DNA from: a virus
IMG/VR virus record: IMGVR_UViG_3300033144_005525
Span: 63,402 to 127,401 of that record
Strand: one strand, 5' to 3'
DNA: 64,000 bases
The position numbers and the translations under genes were made by a program. The number at the start of each line of letters is the position of its first letter. Position 1 is the stretch's first letter. Positions 6,659 through 14,385 of this stretch are shown one piece after another. A model generated the notes under the pieces. The model had not been told where the DNA came from, ran no database searches, and saw only the letters and a list, made by a program, of their open reading frames with translations.

Positions 6659-6862
6659 TTTAGCGGCTCGTTCCCGCTTGAGTTTTCTCTGAATCTCCGC
6701 TACTGCTTTTTGTCATAGCGACGTTGTAGCTTAGCTTTACTGGCCAAGGTCACAGGTTGGCTGAGGCGTTTTTGCCGGGTCTGTTCTAGTGGAACTGATC
6801 CTCATATCACTCACTTCGTTCACCTCACTTCGTTCACCTCTAATAAGAAAGGCATCAATACG
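6659..6862. other. Intergenic region with a 14-bp tandem repeat
   Basis: No convincing gene. TCACTTCGTTCACC occurs twice in perfect tandem (6811-6824, 6825-6838), 25 bases before the next ATG. A tRNA-like look around 6715-6800 does not hold up, because there is no T-loop. Confidence 0.5.
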
Positions 6863-7939
6863 ATGCGCAATACAGTTACGTTCGGTGGAGGAATTCAACC
6901 TCCCGAGAAGAGTCCCAGACCTCAGGGTCCTGACTCAGACCCCTACCAAAAGTTCATCAGCAGTGTGCGGAAGAACTTCATCATTGGGTACGCGAACCTC
7001 GAGATCTTGGATGAGGCACTCGAAGGTACCTACCTCAAGGGTGCGAAAAGAAAGAGTGCCAAGAACTCTGCCACCATGATAATGGATGCCCTCAGGGAAG
7101 TTGGAGGGCTCCCAATACCGAAGAACTGGAAAGAGATCGGTGACCACGCCCAGACCATGGTCGAAACGGCCATAGAGGCAGAGAAACGGCTCTCGGCTCC
7201 CGTCCCTCTGGTCCTCCCTCCGACTCTGCCGGCATCGGTCCCAGCAGCAATCGCTCCGGTGATGACTGCTCCATTCATCCCTGGTACTCCTGTGGCAGCT
7301 GCTCCGTTGCAGCCTCCTCCTCAGCAGCCACAGCCTCCTCAAGTCTCTCCCGCTCCCACACAACCCTCCAGCGTCGTCTCTGCATTCCAGCAGCAGGAGG
7401 AGGTGAGGAGCTTCGAACGGAGTGCTCATGACAGGGCCGTCGCTATGGTCAAGCACGTGAGCACTCTCGACCTGAACGACCCCGGGAACTTCCCGTTCCA
7501 TGAGGTGTTTCGGTACGTCACCGACGACGGAGTTCCGAACTACTCCTACATCTACACGACAGCTCGAACTCCAGCCAACCAGTGGTACGACAAAGAAAGG
7601 CAGGCAAACAAGTCGGTCACTTTCGAGTACAACAACAAGGTCAACGGCGAGCTCGTTCACCACACCAGTCCGAAGTTGGTGAAGCTGAATGGAGTCCCCA
7701 TCCTCCGATCTGAGAAAGGTCGCAGAGCTGACGGACACCAATGCGAACACTGGACTCGGGCCTACCTTCTTCTGCCCGAGGACACTCTCTACGTCCGTGC
7801 CTACATCTACAACAAGGACGACGGAGTAGAGGCCGTGAACATGGTCAGGTACTTCATGATCACGGTCCATGGCATCCAGGACATCTGCAAAGATGACTAC
7901 GATGCAGGGATAGCTGCCCTGCAGCTCCCCTGGCAGTAG
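6863..7939 (+). CDS. Large protein with Pro/Gln-rich linker
   Basis: 358 residues. The N-terminal region (about 20-110) is helical. Residues about 112-170 are a Pro/Ala/Gln-rich linker (QPPPQQPQPPQVSP). The C-terminal domain (about 175-355) is mixed alpha/beta with several conserved-looking aromatic motifs (GVPNYSYIYTT, WTRAYLLLPEDTLYVRAYI). No enzyme motif found. It stands alone between an intergenic region and a terminator, so it is probably a monocistronic gene. Upstream AAGAAAGG is the ribosome binding site. Confidence 0.7.
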   Translation: MRNTVTFGGGIQPPEKSPRPQGPDSDPYQKFISSVRKNFIIGYANLEILDEALEGTYLKGAKRKSAKNSATMIMDALREVGGLPIPKNWKEIGDHAQTMVETAIEAEKRLSAPVPLVLPPTLPASVPAAIAPVMTAPFIPGTPVAAAPLQPPPQQPQPPQVSPAPTQPSSVVSAFQQQEEVRSFERSAHDRAVAMVKHVSTLDLNDPGNFPFHEVFRYVTDDGVPNYSYIYTTARTPANQWYDKERQANKSVTFEYNNKVNGELVHHTSPKLVKLNGVPILRSEKGRRADGHQCEHWTRAYLLLPEDTLYVRAYIYNKDDGVEAVNMVRYFMITVHGIQDICKDDYDAGIAALQLPWQ

Positions 7940-7960
7940 CAAGCAACAATAGTAAAAGAG

Positions 7961-7993
7961 GCCCTCTCCCTTCACCGGGAGGGGGCTTCTTCT
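7961..7993 (+). terminator. Intrinsic terminator
   Basis: Stem GCCCTCTCCC / GGGAGGGGGC (ten pairs, one G-U) with a short loop, then TTCTTCT. It ends the transcript of the Pro/Gln-rich gene and faces the convergent gene at 8002. Confidence 0.75.
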
Positions 7994-8001
7994 CGTTCTA
8001 C

Positions 8002-8334
8002 CTAGTTGCGGGTGCTGGTCGATATCCAGTTGCTGGCCATACACATGTAGTCGGCACCAGAACTGGCTTGGATGCGGCCGCGGCGATGTAGGAAGGAAAC
8101 CACTACAAAGCGTTCTTCCTCCAGCTCCCTCTTCGCCATCAAAGCGGCCTGAATGATTCCTGGAAACTGGATGTCCAGATCCTCGACGCGCAGCTTGTCG
8201 CTCTCATTGAGGACGGTAGCCAGCTTCTTGTTGTCGGTGTAGAGCTTCGCCCCCATCAATCGGGCCGAGTACATCCCTGGCTCGAGGTCTACTTTCTCTG
8301 CCTCCAAGACTCCACCAATCAGTCGGTTTTCCAT
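8002..8334 (-). CDS. Small protein, paralogue of the gene at 10938
   Basis: 110 residues. The motif DLDIQFPGIIQAALMAKREL matches LDSKFPGIHGAMMAATREI in the protein at 10938-11297, and both sequences continue with a similar 40-residue beta-rich tail, so they are paralogues. Function unknown. Only 3 bases separate it from the membrane-protein gene at 8338. Confidence 0.65.
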   Translation of the reverse strand: MENRLIGGVLEAEKVDLEPGMYSARLMGAKLYTDNKKLATVLNESDKLRVEDLDIQFPGIIQAALMAKRELEEERFVVVSFLHRRGRIQASSGADYMCMASNWISTSTRN

Positions 8335-8337
8335 CCC

Positions 8338-8505
8338 TCACCATACTCGAACGTACGAGCTCCACCAACCGGTCAAGGGGACGATAGGGCCGATGACGTC
8401 CCAGGACAGGTGCTTCCCATCATCGACGTCTACTGTCTCCTGCAGGCGGAATAGCAGCCACTGCAGGACGAAGAAGTTCAGTAGACCCAGCCAGCTCTTG
8501 AACAT
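8338..8505 (-). CDS. Small membrane protein, 'PLTGWW' family
   Basis: 55 residues from ATG 8505 (GTGAGGTC upstream); the open frame extends further upstream but the internal start fits the family. An N-terminal hydrophobic segment (WLGLLNFFVLQWLLFRL) is followed by a short polar part and IVPLTGWWSSY. I recognise this pattern from a small conserved membrane protein of actinobacteriophages; its function is unknown. Confidence 0.65.
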   Translation of the reverse strand: MFKSWLGLLNFFVLQWLLFRLQETVDVDDGKHLSWDVIGPIVPLTGWWSSYVRVW

Positions 8506-8538
8506 GTACACGACCTCACCGTACCAATGGAAACTCCA

Positions 8539-9384
8539 ATGAGCAAAATGAAGACAACGAAACACGATCGAGACATCTGGCGTGATCTCTTGTCCTCGGA
8601 CGACTTTGCCCCTGAAGGTCACTGGAGGAAGAACACACTGAAGCTCCTCGACGACATCGACACACTACAGACGTTAACCGCGAGGGCCGCACATGTGCTC
8701 GACGGAATATGTGCAGTCGGTTACGACGAGGATGAGCACGGGGAGTACGCCAATATCCGGGATGACTTGTTCACTGCCACCGGCAGAACACCGCCAAAGC
8801 CGACGTGCGATGAAGGCGCTGCAGAGACAGGATTCACGCCCGTCGGCTTGGACAAGCACGGCGAACTCGAGATCAAGATCGACATCGATGGCAAGTCCGC
8901 CAGCATCTTCCTGTCCAGGGGCTTCTGGAAGGCTGTCACTGAAAAGTACTTCCCTCGTACCGATGGACATAGCAAACACCGAGCGCTCTACTTCGGGTGC
9001 ACGACCGGTGGACACTTCCTGCAGAGCGACGGCAGAGAGAGGGACACCCTGGATCCCAAAGAGACCTACCCGGGCTTTCCCTGGGAGATGCGTCATCTGG
9101 ATTCGACCTTGCTCAAGAACGGCGAGATCAAGGACAATCCCGATGGTCGTGTCTACTGGACCTGCGGCGGGAGGCCTGATCTGTGGTTCGCCTTCTTCTG
9201 GTGGGACCGCTCCGGAGACAAACGCCCCGCTTCGAACTCCGGGCTCTACGTCCGAGGCTTCGAGTTTGGGGAGGAGGAAGATGCCTTCATCTACGCCTGC
9301 GCCAAGTGGCCAAAGGTCGTCAAGCGCCAGGCCTTCCCACTACGGCTCGTCAAGAGGGGCCCAGCCCACGGAGTACTGTCGTGA
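8539..9384 (+). CDS. Conserved phage protein of unknown function
   Basis: 281 residues from ATG 8539 (GGAAACTCC upstream; ATG 8527 is the alternative). The first 95 residues are helical and acidic. The C-terminal 70 residues (LWFAFFWWDRSGDKR, SNSGLYVRGFEFGE, YACAKWPKVV) match a domain that I know from actinobacteriophage proteins without assigned function. It is divergent from the membrane gene at 8338 and overlaps the next gene by 4 bases. Confidence 0.65.
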   Translation: MSKMKTTKHDRDIWRDLLSSDDFAPEGHWRKNTLKLLDDIDTLQTLTARAAHVLDGICAVGYDEDEHGEYANIRDDLFTATGRTPPKPTCDEGAAETGFTPVGLDKHGELEIKIDIDGKSASIFLSRGFWKAVTEKYFPRTDGHSKHRALYFGCTTGGHFLQSDGRERDTLDPKETYPGFPWEMRHLDSTLLKNGEIKDNPDGRVYWTCGGRPDLWFAFFWWDRSGDKRPASNSGLYVRGFEFGEEEDAFIYACAKWPKVVKRQAFPLRLVKRGPAHGVLS

Positions 9385-9596
9385 TCAAAGCAAGAGCTGG
9401 AGAACTACGCATCCTCGGACTGACCGATGAGAACCTACAACGCCTAAGAGAAGGTCAGCCCATCTTGTTCGATAACGACTGGGAAGGTGAGACTGGAAAA
9501 ACAGCCATCATCTATGGAAAGGACGAACAAGCTCTCACCGATACTCTGGGCACCATGGCAAAGTTCCCTACGGTGAAAGACGAGGAGAAACACTGA
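9381..9596 (+). CDS. Small protein of unknown function
   Basis: 71 residues from GTG 9381 in a GTGA overlap with the previous stop. It starts VIKARAGELRILGLTDENL and is mixed alpha/beta; 'RLREGQPILFD' resembles small phage proteins that carry a single compact domain. No function assigned. Confidence 0.6.
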   Translation: MIKARAGELRILGLTDENLQRLREGQPILFDNDWEGETGKTAIIYGKDEQALTDTLGTMAKFPTVKDEEKH

Positions 9597-9652
9597 TGAG
9601 CAGGACACAACACCGAACCAGAGAGGGCTTCCCTCTCCTAAGGAGATACTCA

Positions 9653-9907
9653 ATGAACAAGATTACCGTAACGACACTCGACGACACAGATGCCACGTAC
9701 TGTGTGATGGGAGGGCGCAGGTTTGTTTGCGTGGACATTCACCCAGCAAAGATAGGTCGCGCTGCCGTGATGACGGAAACCGGACATGATTGGTTCCCTA
9801 TCGGGACCGTCACTAACATCGATCCGACGAAGAACACGTTTCGAGTGGCAGTTCCCAAGAGCGATCTGTCTTGGTGGCTCGAGAGCTTCGAAGATTCCGA
9901 TGAGTAG
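9653..9907 (+). CDS. Small beta-rich protein
   Basis: 84 residues from ATG 9653, which has a strong TAAGGAG upstream. An in-frame ATG at 9596, in ATGA overlap with the previous stop, would add a 19-residue basic peptide (MSRTQHRTRE...) that closely resembles the start of the next gene's product. Beta-strand-rich; function unknown. Confidence 0.6.
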   Translation: MNKITVTTLDDTDATYCVMGGRRFVCVDIHPAKIGRAAVMTETGHDWFPIGTVTNIDPTKNTFRVAVPKSDLSWWLESFEDSDE

Positions 9908-10184
9908 GACACGACATCGAACGAGAGACGACAGCAAACGTACCTCCCCTCGCAGCAGGCTCACGATAGGCAAAGGCTCCGGTGAGTACTCCAAGAGCGA
10001 GTTCGACTACCACGACGGCGGAGGCAACCACAACTGGTACCTCTGGCTCCACAGCTACGTCGGCTATGGCAAGCAGAAGAAGCGCCGGCGAGTTAGGAAG
10101 CTGATGAAGAGGTTTGGGCGTCGGCTGTTCCGTCGACGTGGAGATCAGGAGCTTCGGACCCTGGTCGAGGATGCCAATGAGTAG
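9900..10184 (+). CDS. Very basic small protein
   Basis: 94 residues, overlapping the previous gene by 8 bases. It starts MSRTRHRTRDD and ends in an Arg/Lys-rich helix (KKRRRVRKLMKRFGRRLFRRR), so nucleic-acid binding is plausible. A Gly/His/Trp-rich middle (DGGGNHNWYLWLHSY) separates the two basic ends. No family recognised. Confidence 0.55.
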   Translation: MSRTRHRTRDDSKRTSPRSRLTIGKGSGEYSKSEFDYHDGGGNHNWYLWLHSYVGYGKQKKRRRVRKLMKRFGRRLFRRRGDQELRTLVEDANE

Positions 10185-10374
10185 CGATCTGCACGGGTTC
10201 TGGTACCGGCGAATCGAGGTCCGTGGGCACCCCTCTCAGATCGAGCTAGACAAGAAAGAGGATCTGGAGAAGAGGTTCAGCAGATACCTACCCGACAGAC
10301 CTAGTAGATTTGGCCGATCCGTCATCAACCCAGATTCGGTAGCAAAGCTCATACTCTCCGAGAGAGAGGAATAG
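10177..10374 (+). CDS. Small charged protein
   Basis: 65 residues from ATG 10177, overlapping the previous stop. Charged throughout (KKEDLEKRFSRYLPDRPSR). Function unknown. Confidence 0.55.
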   Translation: MSSDLHGFWYRRIEVRGHPSQIELDKKEDLEKRFSRYLPDRPSRFGRSVINPDSVAKLILSEREE

Positions 10375-10437
10375 CTAAGAGATTTTTATTGAGGCTCTGA
10401 GAGCGGCTGTGGGAGACGGGCCTGGGATCGCCTGGGG

Positions 10438-10734
10438 TCAAGTCTGGTGTGCTAAGGCCGCATCATCGACTAAGCGGGCTCGTCTCCCTTTTCTTCCGTA
10501 GTCCTTCATCGCTTTGATCTGCTCTGGAGTACCTGGGTAGACGATTGTGAAGGGGAGCCTGAAGAGGTTGTGTAGTCGTCCGTGGACACCATCACAGAGA
10601 GTATCGATGCGCCGCTCGTGTCCTCCGTCCCCCAGGACCCACTCCCTGCAGCGCTCGCACCAGACCTTGCACCAGGGGATGACTCGCTGCAATTCTGGGG
10701 ATCTTATCGGCATAAGCCTCTCGATGGAGAACAA
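10438..10734 (-). CDS. Small Cys-rich protein
   Basis: 98 residues from TTG 10734, or 91 from ATG 10713. WCKVWCERCREWV with a later Cys and His (DTLCDGVHGRLH) suggests a zinc site. The C-terminus is basic. It lies between plus-strand genes on both sides. Function unknown. Confidence 0.55.
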   Translation of the reverse strand: MFSIERLMPIRSPELQRVIPWCKVWCERCREWVLGDGGHERRIDTLCDGVHGRLHNLFRLPFTIVYPGTPEQIKAMKDYGRKGRRARLVDDAALAHQT

Positions 10735-10763
10735 CGCTTCATCTTCTCTAACCAGGAGGGATC

Positions 10764-10898
10764 ATGGGCATCCTCGCACTTAGAATCGTCGTCGGCTTGG
10801 GAGTAACCATCGGACTGTTCGGAGCTGGATACGGTCTGTACGCACGCGGACACCGAACAGGAATCCGGGAAGCTATGGAGATGCTGGAAGACATCTAG
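10764..10898 (+). CDS. Tiny membrane protein
   Basis: 44 residues with AGGAGGG ideally spaced before the ATG. Hydrophobic helix ILALRIVVGLGVTIGLFGAG followed by a basic patch (ARGHRTG) and an amphipathic end. It is followed directly by a terminator. Confidence 0.65.
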   Translation: MGILALRIVVGLGVTIGLFGAGYGLYARGHRTGIREAMEMLEDI

Positions 10899-10904
10899 CA
10901 CTCC

Positions 10905-10935
10905 AAGAGAAGTAGGGCCCTATGCCCGTTCTCTT
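10905..10935. terminator. Bidirectional terminator
   Basis: AAGAGAA / TTCTCTT outer stem with an inner GGGC / GCCC stem, followed by TAGCTATTT on the plus strand. It lies between convergent genes ending at 10898 and 10938. Confidence 0.6.
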
Positions 10936-10937
10936 AG

Positions 10938-11297
10938 CTATTTCCCGAGGGCTTCGTTCAGCAGCTCTTTGTCCACGTGGACACTCTTCTCTTCGTACAA
11001 GCTCGTGGCGTACCAGGCGCTGGTCTTGCCATCGTAGGTAGCTCGGACCATCCCATCCGTGAAGTCCAGGTGGGCGTCTCCAGGACTCCAAGTACGGCGG
11101 TCCGTGATCTCTCGTGTAGCAGCCATCATGGCTCCATGAATCCCCGGGAACTTGCTGTCTAGGTCGAGGGCCATATCGGGGATCTTCGGAGCATCGGGCT
11201 CACACAGCCCCTTCATATAGCTGTAGAACTCGTAGCTATCCGTCGTCGTAGGGATACCGAAGAACATAAAGATCTCGTACGTGTCTTTGTCTGCCAT
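10938..11297 (-). CDS. Small protein, paralogue of the gene at 8002
   Basis: 119 residues from ATG 11297 (MADKDTYEIF). It shares the FPGIHGAMMAATRE motif and the following beta-rich tail with the 110-residue protein at 8002, but has its own N-terminal 55 residues. Function unknown. The frame extends upstream to a GTG at 11495, but that part overlaps repeated non-coding sequence. Confidence 0.6.
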   Translation of the reverse strand: MADKDTYEIFMFFGIPTTTDSYEFYSYMKGLCEPDAPKIPDMALDLDSKFPGIHGAMMAATREITDRRTWSPGDAHLDFTDGMVRATYDGKTSAWYATSLYEEKSVHVDKELLNEALGK

Positions 11298-11345
11298 GAG
11301 CCAAACCCTACCACAGCCTCTCTCGTGCCTAGTTACGGTATACCC

Positions 11346-11482
11346 CAAGAAAAAATAAGAAACGTCGCCCACAGTCTCTCTCACGGACGGGTTCCCTAGG
11401 CCTAACCAAAAATCCAGAAACGTCGCACTACGCACTGTCCCCCTCTTAATCCCAACGGGTCCCCTATTCGATAGCCCTAGGC
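11346..11482. repeat. Two degenerate tandem units in an intergenic region
   Basis: AGAAACGTCGC occurs at 11358-11368 and 11416-11426, each preceded by an A-run. Each is followed by ACGGGTTCCCT or ACGGGTCCCCT (11387, 11455) and then CCTAGGC (about 11395, 11476). A related A-run plus CGTCGCCC is at about 12515-12530. The spacing differs, so they look like regulatory sites rather than a simple duplication. Confidence 0.5.
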
Positions 11483-11512
11483 GTATACGATGCAAGACGA
11501 GCTTCGCTTCAG

Positions 11513-11520
11513 GAGATAAG
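11513..11520 (+). promoter_or_regulatory. GAGATAAG motif (variant)
   Basis: One-base variant of the recurring GGGATAAG, directly before the first plus-strand start after a minus-strand gene. Confidence 0.3.
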
Positions 11521-11524
11521 TCTT

Positions 11525-11821
11525 ATGAGCAGAGAATCTCTCTTTGTTCAACCTGTAGCGCCCCACCTGTGCACAAGCGTGCATTGGATCCACCTTCCTG
11601 GGACTGGAGTTGGGTGGGGTAAATGCACAGGCCCATCCGACTGCCAGATACTGCCGGTCGGTCTACACAGCCAAGGCTCATGGTGCCGCTCAGCTGTTAG
11701 ACCGCACCATGAGAAGCAGGCAATCGTTGGGGACGAAGGGACAGGGCTGTGTGGTCTACTGTCTCTTGCCCTTCGTTTTGCTATCTGGAAGCTCGATGAG
11801 TTGCCCTGCTTTGAGCTCTAG
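11525..11821 (+). CDS. Uncertain small protein
   Basis: 98 codons from ATG 11525 with AGGAGATAAG upstream. It is Cys-, His- and Trp-containing with low similarity to anything I know. Its last 66 bases overlap a better-supported minus-strand gene in the opposite direction, so either the overlap is real or the plus-strand frame is a shadow. Confidence 0.35.
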   Translation: MSRESLFVQPVAPHLCTSVHWIHLPGTGVGWGKCTGPSDCQILPVGLHSQGSWCRSAVRPHHEKQAIVGDEGTGLCGLLSLALRFAIWKLDELPCFEL

Positions 11822-11989
11822 CTGTGCCAGGCGTATTCCGCAGAATGGGCAGTACCTGATCTCTGAGATCTCCAGTGTTGGGCTAACCGCCACATAGCTC
11901 CCATCATCAGGCTTGCCATAGATCCACTTGCCCAGCGCTTCGATAAGTCTGGTGCATGGTGAGCGATCACAGAAGTCCCAGCTCTTCAT
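11756..11989 (-). CDS. Zinc-ribbon protein
   Basis: 77 residues. It has YCPFCGIRL near the end, the typical knuckle of small phage zinc-ribbon proteins, and a second possible Cys pair near the N-terminus (FCDRSPC). Its ATG overlaps the stop of the upstream gene (11986-12279), so the two form an operon. Function unknown. Confidence 0.65.
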   Translation of the reverse strand: MKSWDFCDRSPCTRLIEALGKWIYGKPDDGSYVAVSPTLEISEIRYCPFCGIRLAQLELKAGQLIELPDSKTKGKRQ

Positions 11990-12279
11990 CCTCTGCCCAT
12001 CCTAGCATCGCGACCCTTGAGGTATTCCTCCAGCCGGGCATCATCGTAGCCTCGGTCAACCAGCTCCTTGATAGCCATCTGTTCGGGCAAAGCATCGAGC
12101 GTAATCTCCCCTGGGTCGGCAAGCAGAACGTAGCCTTGCTTGTCTAGGAAGAGAGTGACGACTCCGAACTCCAACAACCTGGATATAGCGTTTAGCCCCA
12201 CAGCGGCTGTGGCTTCAGTGGAGACTAGCTGGCTCTTATGTAGCGAAGCTCCATCTTCCTTATTTTTACTATCTGCCAT
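11986..12279 (-). CDS. Small protein of unknown function
   Basis: 97 residues. Helical, with an acidic/basic N-terminal tail (MADSKNKEDG) and a central hydrophobic segment (LLEFGVVTLFLDKQGYVLL). First gene of a two-gene minus-strand operon whose promoter must lie in the long region to its right. Confidence 0.6.
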   Translation of the reverse strand: MADSKNKEDGASLHKSQLVSTEATAAVGLNAISRLLEFGVVTLFLDKQGYVLLADPGEITLDALPEQMAIKELVDRGYDDARLEEYLKGRDARMGRG

Positions 12280-12603
12280 AGCTATAATCCTTAATCGGCT
12301 CTGAGGGAGCCTGTGGGAGGTAGTTAGCTATTTTAGCTATCTCTTATATGTAGCGGACCCTGTGGCCTCGTTGGGTAGCCCCTTCTTGGGGGGTTGAGAC
12401 CACTACCTGTCGCAGTTGACACGACTTACCCTACTCTCTCCCTGCCTATGGTGTCCAGTGAGGGGTCTTTGTATGTAGGTCTACCTATGTCCAGGTATGT
12501 CTTTAACCCTCTAGAAAATACGCGTCGCCCTTCGAGAGAGACCTCTCTTGGGGGTGTGTATTGGGGTCTCTAGCTACTGGTTGAATAGGGGTAAGAGTAG
12601 CCC

Positions 12604-12625
12604 ATTGCTCAACCGCTTTGCGCCG
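12604..12625 (+). repeat. 22-base repeat, copy 1
   Basis: ATTGCTCAAC followed by CGCTTTGCGCCG; 21 of 22 bases match 14345-14366. Both copies lie upstream of genes in the AcrVA2-like region. Confidence 0.6.
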
Positions 12626-12658
12626 GATCTATCCACGAGAAAGACGAGAGCTGGGGGT

Positions 12659-12666
12659 GGGATAAG
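12659..12666 (+). promoter_or_regulatory. GGGATAAG motif
   Basis: Exact octamer 50 bases before the first gene of a plus-strand run. Confidence 0.4.
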
Positions 12667-12716
12667 AGGGATGACACGGCAGACACACTTACCTTAGGAG
12701 AACCTTAGGAGATGAG

Positions 12717-14279
12717 ATGGACCAAGAAGAAGAGCTGGTGCTGGGTAGCTTTGCGATCAAGGTCAATAGCGGCGATACCTTGGTGATTCAGCACCATGGC
12801 TCGAAGGGAGACGCAGGGCAGGAGGTGAGTGCCTTACTGTCCAATGTGTCCATGGATTGGCTCAGTAAAGAGCGCCATCCAGAAGACAAGGATCCGTTGG
12901 TTGCCTTCCTCAACACGTCTCGGATAATCGCCATCTTTTGGGAAGAGCCGACTCAGATCAACAGACTATTGGCCACGCGGCCTGTCTTCCTGAGCTCAGA
13001 CCACAATGACTACGCTGGCCTGACATCCAAAGGAAGGACCTATCTCCAGAACGGCCTGGAGCTGTCGAAGAACATACACATAATCGAGGATGGTCCTGGT
13101 GAAGGGCCTCTAAAGATCCACATCCAGGCCTCCGATACTCGCTCTGCTCATAGGAAGCTTGCCAAGACTCGCGATATCGTCGCAAGAGAGGTGGACAAAA
13201 GGGAGGATGAACCACTGGACGGGGTGATGGACGACTTGCTGGATAGCATCCCCTACATCATCCGAATAGAGACCCTGAGGCCATTCCCCGAGGCAGAGGG
13301 TGGTGATGTAAAGCTGTGGGTTCCGGTGTACCAGAGACTCGCCCCCTGGCCAGAGAAGCCCTCAGAAGGCCTCACAGATGAGCAGCTGATCCTCTATCGA
13401 GGGCGCCTAGCTCTAGAGCTATTGGGACCGCCACTTGGAATCAACGAGCTCGAGGACTGGATAGCTCCCAACGTAGGGTTGCATGACCAGCTCCTAGAGA
13501 ACTACGAGGACTTCAACAAGGCTGCGTTAGACAGGTGGATGGCAGCCCGATGGGTGCAGGGAGGGCCGAACGTGATGAAGATCTCCAAGGCTCTGGGAGC
13601 TTCTCTCATCCTCACGGACTTCCCTGAGAGATCTGATCTACCTCAGCAGGATCTCCCTTATCCGTCCGTTCTTCTACGTATTCCCCCAGGGCTTCTTCCG
13701 TACCCACTTAAAGATGGAGGACATGAGTGGGTGACTACTTTGTCTTTAAGCTCGTTCACAGACGAGGGAGAAAGGCTTGTGTCCGTAGCCCTACGTATTC
13801 GAGGAGAGGTGGACGGCAACATGGCGTTGTCTCTGGACAAGCCTGGATCAATGGTAGATCCCAGAACACCGTCCTACTCCAAAAGCGAGTACGCGCTGGG
13901 GCACCAGACCGCCAACCTCATCCACAACTTCCTTGCTTGGCTGGACATGGCGGGAGAAGCGCCTCAAAGAGAGTATCCACCGAAGAAGAGTAGAAGCTCA
14001 GCCAAGAAGCATGGCTGGCCTACGATGTGGCTGATTGGCGGTACCGTAAAGCTCTCTCAATCGATGATGGACGTAGCCAAGGACTACGCTCTCGGAGTCT
14101 CTGGGAAACAGGGAGCAGAGGGGTGGAAGCTCCGCATGCAGCACATTGTTCGAGGGCACTGGAAGCTGCAGTCCCATGGACCTAATCGATCACTCCGCAA
14201 GAGAGTGTGGATTGAGCCCTACATGCGTGGACCAGAAGGCAAGGTCGCTTGGTCTCACATGTACGAAGCCGAAGAATAG
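12717..14279 (+). CDS. Large protein with C-terminal AcrVA2-like region
   Basis: 520 residues. The N-terminal 265 are acidic, mixed alpha/beta and unrecognised. From about 270 to the end the sequence parallels the gene at 15756 and, in my recollection, the AcrVA2 family: a helix ending ALGASLILTDFPE, a strand PSVLLRIPPGLLPY, and the closing HIVRGHWKLQSHG plus RKRVWIEPYMRGPEG. AcrVA2 of Moraxella blocks Cas12a biogenesis, but most family members have no known target. Two AGGAG sequences precede the ATG. First gene after a long regulatory region. Confidence 0.6.
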   Translation: MDQEEELVLGSFAIKVNSGDTLVIQHHGSKGDAGQEVSALLSNVSMDWLSKERHPEDKDPLVAFLNTSRIIAIFWEEPTQINRLLATRPVFLSSDHNDYAGLTSKGRTYLQNGLELSKNIHIIEDGPGEGPLKIHIQASDTRSAHRKLAKTRDIVAREVDKREDEPLDGVMDDLLDSIPYIIRIETLRPFPEAEGGDVKLWVPVYQRLAPWPEKPSEGLTDEQLILYRGRLALELLGPPLGINELEDWIAPNVGLHDQLLENYEDFNKAALDRWMAARWVQGGPNVMKISKALGASLILTDFPERSDLPQQDLPYPSVLLRIPPGLLPYPLKDGGHEWVTTLSLSSFTDEGERLVSVALRIRGEVDGNMALSLDKPGSMVDPRTPSYSKSEYALGHQTANLIHNFLAWLDMAGEAPQREYPPKKSRSSAKKHGWPTMWLIGGTVKLSQSMMDVAKDYALGVSGKQGAEGWKLRMQHIVRGHWKLQSHGPNRSLRKRVWIEPYMRGPEGKVAWSHMYEAEE

Positions 14280-14304
14280 AGCTGAAACGTAGGGTCTGAA
14301 AGCT

Positions 14305-14312
14305 GGGATAAG
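14305..14312 (+). promoter_or_regulatory. GGGATAAG motif
   Basis: Exact octamer 74 bases before the ATG at 14386, in the 106-bp gap after the AcrVA2-like gene. Confidence 0.4.
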
Positions 14313-14344
14313 GGGTTTGGTAGTCGTGGATGACCAGACTATCT

Positions 14345-14366
14345 ATTGCTCAATCGCTTTGCGCCG
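14345..14366 (+). repeat. 22-base repeat, copy 2
   Basis: ATTGCTCAAT followed by CGCTTTGCGCCG; one mismatch to 12604-12625. It lies 20 bases before the ATG at 14386. Confidence 0.6.
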
Positions 14367-14385
14367 CAACAACGAGGAGGAAACC

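Larger units (their letters stand above)
12280..12716. promoter_or_regulatory. 437-bp divergent intergenic region
   Basis: No gene seen on either strand. It holds a palindromic TAGGTCTACCTA (about 12475-12487) beside three TATGT repeats, an A-run/CGTCGCCC element, a 22-base repeat shared with 14345, a GGGATAAG motif and a doubled ACCTTAGGAGA just before the ATG at 12717. It looks like the regulatory region for operons in both directions; specific promoters cannot be fixed by eye. Confidence 0.5.

Noticed and set aside
6715-6800. tRNA-like sequence with a TAGCTTAGC D-arm look
   Set aside because: No GTTCRA T-loop, no closing acceptor stem and no plausible anticodon arm.
6935-8044. 369-codon minus-strand frame
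   Set aside because: Antisense shadow of the Pro/Gln-rich gene; low-complexity translation with no domain.
13650-13668. GGATAAG on the minus strand at 13655 and 42655
   Set aside because: Both have CGGATAAG and lie within coding or frameshift-coding sequence, not before a gene start.
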